Origin: Blastomyces gilchristii SLH14081
Taxonomy: Eukaryota; Ascomycota; Eurotiomycetes; Onygenales; Ajellomycetaceae
Assembly: GCF_000003855.2 (NCBI RefSeq)
Contig: NW_003101665.1
Coordinates: 476,828-540,827, forward strand
Direction of reading: 5' to 3'
DNA length: 64,000 nucleotides
In this document: positions 62,451 through 64,000 of the stretch, one piece after another
Layout: each line of letters opens with the position of its first letter
Position numbering within the stretch: the stretch's first letter is position 1
Translations under genes and position numbers: made by a program
The notes under the pieces: generated by a model
Seen by the model: only the letters and a program-made list of their open reading frames with translations
Told to the model about the DNA's origin: nothing
Database searches by the model: none

Positions 62451-64000
62451 GCTTGGTGTGATATGTACTGTTAACTACTAGAAGTGTTCACAGTAGAAAG
62501 ATAAATGTAGAGATTAAATGTATAATAGTATTCAAGCTGAGTTGTGAATAGTATTCATGAACTCCAGTCTATATAGTTGTGTGTAGTCAAGAGCTGCTAG
62601 CTCTATTAATTATGCAAGAGATAGAAATAGAGGTAAAGAATCTGCAAGAAGTGAAATTTCTTACATACTCTTTCCTCTCTAAGACTTTGTCTGTGAAGCC
62701 TTTCACTGAGTGACTTTATAGTCAGCTCAGCACTGCAGTGATACTCACTAAAAATCCTTCATATCTATAAAAAACCTCAGTGAGGAAAAATCCCTTGTTA
62801 TTATGAAGAGAAAAGAGTCTGTCACTCAGTTTCTTATTCTATGAGATTCTTTATAATCTACAGATTCTTCTCTGACTATCATGCAGATTCATCTCACATC
62901 TTTCATATAGAAGAGTTTCAGTTGACTCTCAATCATTTTCATGAGATTCTTGTGTAATCATTACACAGATTCATCTCATAGATAAATCACTCTCTGTGAG
63001 ATCACTCTTATTAAAGAGAAACATTTATGAGTTAATCTTTCATTCATTCTCACAAATCATTGCTCTTGACACTGTAGAATTGTGAGGAATTTTCCATTCT
63101 TTCATCAACTCTGTAGAATTGTAGAATCAAGATATTCACAGTCTGCAATCACTCTTTATAGTTATATAGAAAGATTCAGATCTGTGATTCACAATCACTT
63201 TTATTTACTAGAGTGATCTGACTGTTTCACAGAATTACTCACAGTGTAAGTAAATCTCTCTAGAGTAGTATAAATATCTCAGATCTGTCTGTGAAATCTC
63301 ATCTTCTTTTTTCTTTTTCTGTAACAGCTCTTATCTTTATAAACTGTGAGTATTCTCATTCATCTGTGAAGTGTTTTCACTCAGATAATAGAGAGAGAGT
63401 GTTTCTGACAGTATTTATATATTGATTCAAGAACTTCTCAAGAATAAAAATTTTTTCAATTTCAATCTCTTTATAAATAATATCTGATTGTTACTGAGCT
63501 TCTTATGAGTGTCTCTGCAACTTCTCTGATCACTTTTTACTGACTGATGAAGTAGAGACACTGCTGCTCACAATCATGTCTTTATCTCTCTCAGCCTTGT
63601 CACTGCATCTGATCTTCAGGCCAGCAGTCAACTCTCTGTCTTTCTCAGACCAGTCTCTGACTTCAAGCAGTGCAGTCCTCTTCTTTGCTGTAAGTCTTCT
63701 CATAAGTAATTTCTTACAGACTCTAGCTAACAGTTCTTATAAAGCTCTCAGTGTTGTCAGTGTCTTCTACAGCTCTGCAGGCCTATGACCACTCTCTCCC
63801 TGCTCACACAATCTCTGATCAGGCATATATGAATATATCTAGATTCTCTATCAATGATTCTCACACTGCAGTGCATTTCTGCAATTTCATTGTCAATGAG
63901 AGATGAGTTTCTGAGTATTCACAAAATTCAGATAATCAAGACAATGCAAATGCCATAAATTCATGATAAGAGTTAATCTGAACAGATGAGCTCTCTCTCT
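62451..64000. other. AT-rich repeat-derived sequence to the window end
   Basis: No CpG seen by eye. It contains an odd palindrome TGTGTAATCATTACACA at 62951-62967 flanked by ATGAGATTCT and ATCTCAT, with related GAGATTCT/CAGATTC motifs at about 62842-62900. A TATA-rich stretch at about 63261-63345 and a short open frame at 63576-63788 might belong to a decayed LTR element running off the window. No domain recognised. Confidence 0.35.
62951..62967. repeat. Inverted repeat, 8-bp arms with 1-nt centre
   Basis: TGTGTAATCATTACACA is a perfect interrupted palindrome within a longer imperfect one (ATGAGATTCT to GATTCATCTCAT). It can form a hairpin. It may be a terminator-like or subterminal repeat of the decayed element. 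Confidence 0.6.

Larger units (their letters stand above)
55322..64000. other. AT-rich, CpG-void isochore of degraded repeats
   Basis: From 55322 to the window end the sequence is strongly AT-rich. By eye only one CpG (58232-58233) occurs between 55322 and 61324. CpG reappears only inside the MITE (61325-61830) and in a short patch at 62425-62440. Cytosines remain mainly as CA and CT; GG and CC are scarce. Frames are short and broken. This is the signature of CpG-directed C-to-T decay (RIP-like or methyl-cytosine deamination) of repeats. No intact gene is supported here. Confidence 0.85.

Noticed and set aside
62450..63500. Possible LTR of a retrotransposon
   Set aside because: TG-like start and TATA-like stretches are visible, but no second LTR, primer-binding site or target duplication was found in the window.
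1..64000. tRNA, rRNA, CRISPR arrays
   Set aside because: No convincing tRNA-like B-box with cloverleaf, no rRNA and no spaced direct repeats were seen; scanning was by eye, so a divergent tRNA could be missed.

Overview
The window is fungal nuclear DNA from a filamentous ascomycete. Genes have short spliceosomal introns (about 48-120 nt, GTAAGT/GTGAGT-type donors, CAG/TAG acceptors). Products are eukaryotic housekeeping proteins with fungal architectures: GDP-mannose pyrophosphorylase, Erg27, Vps13, Spp382/Ntr1, Psf3, Top3 and mitochondrial MnSOD. Moderately GC-rich gene space abuts a very AT-rich, CpG-void isochore full of decayed transposons. That contrast, and the recurrent intergenic motif TACTCCGTA, suggest Onygenales (perhaps Ajellomycetaceae, Blastomyces-like). 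This placement is inference; no marker gene was compared.

Layout. 0-10 kb: putative OB-fold protein (+), mpg1 (+, 5 exons), erg27 (-, 2 exons), and a single-pass membrane protein (+, 2 exons). 10.3-16.1 kb: long gene-free spacer with a small AT-rich, CpG-poor islet. 16.1-23.3 kb: three minus-strand genes (glycerol kinase, a small multi-span membrane protein rebuilt from four exons, a DUF3429/TMEM69-like mitochondrial protein). 24.6-25.4 kb: decayed Zn2Cys6 regulator. 26.6-36.3 kb: VPS13 (3168 aa, 4 exons). 37-49 kb: SPP382/NTR1 (-), MnSOD (+, divergent from it), a CM1-domain spindle-pole/MTOC-type protein (-, 5 exons), PSF3 (-, 5 exons). 49.5-52.4 kb: accessory segment with a TPD-motif (CDIN1-like) nuclease gene, a DDE transposase scrap, a lineage-specific ORF and a small secreted four-cysteine protein. 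52.7-54.9 kb: TOP3 (-, 4 exons). From about 55.32 kb to the window end: CpG-void isochore with a degraded Plavaka/KDZ-like transposase, itself split by a 506-bp hAT-type MITE with an 8-bp target duplication.

The housekeeping genes do not form one pathway. PSF3 and TOP3 serve DNA replication and recombination, mpg1 supplies GDP-mannose for the wall and glycosylation, erg27 makes ergosterol, and VPS13 moves lipid. The unusual biology is at 49.5-64 kb, where ordinary gene space passes through a mosaic of gene scraps and a secreted protein into a silenced transposon graveyard. Exon boundaries were derived by hand; summed coding lengths are multiples of three for all spliced genes.
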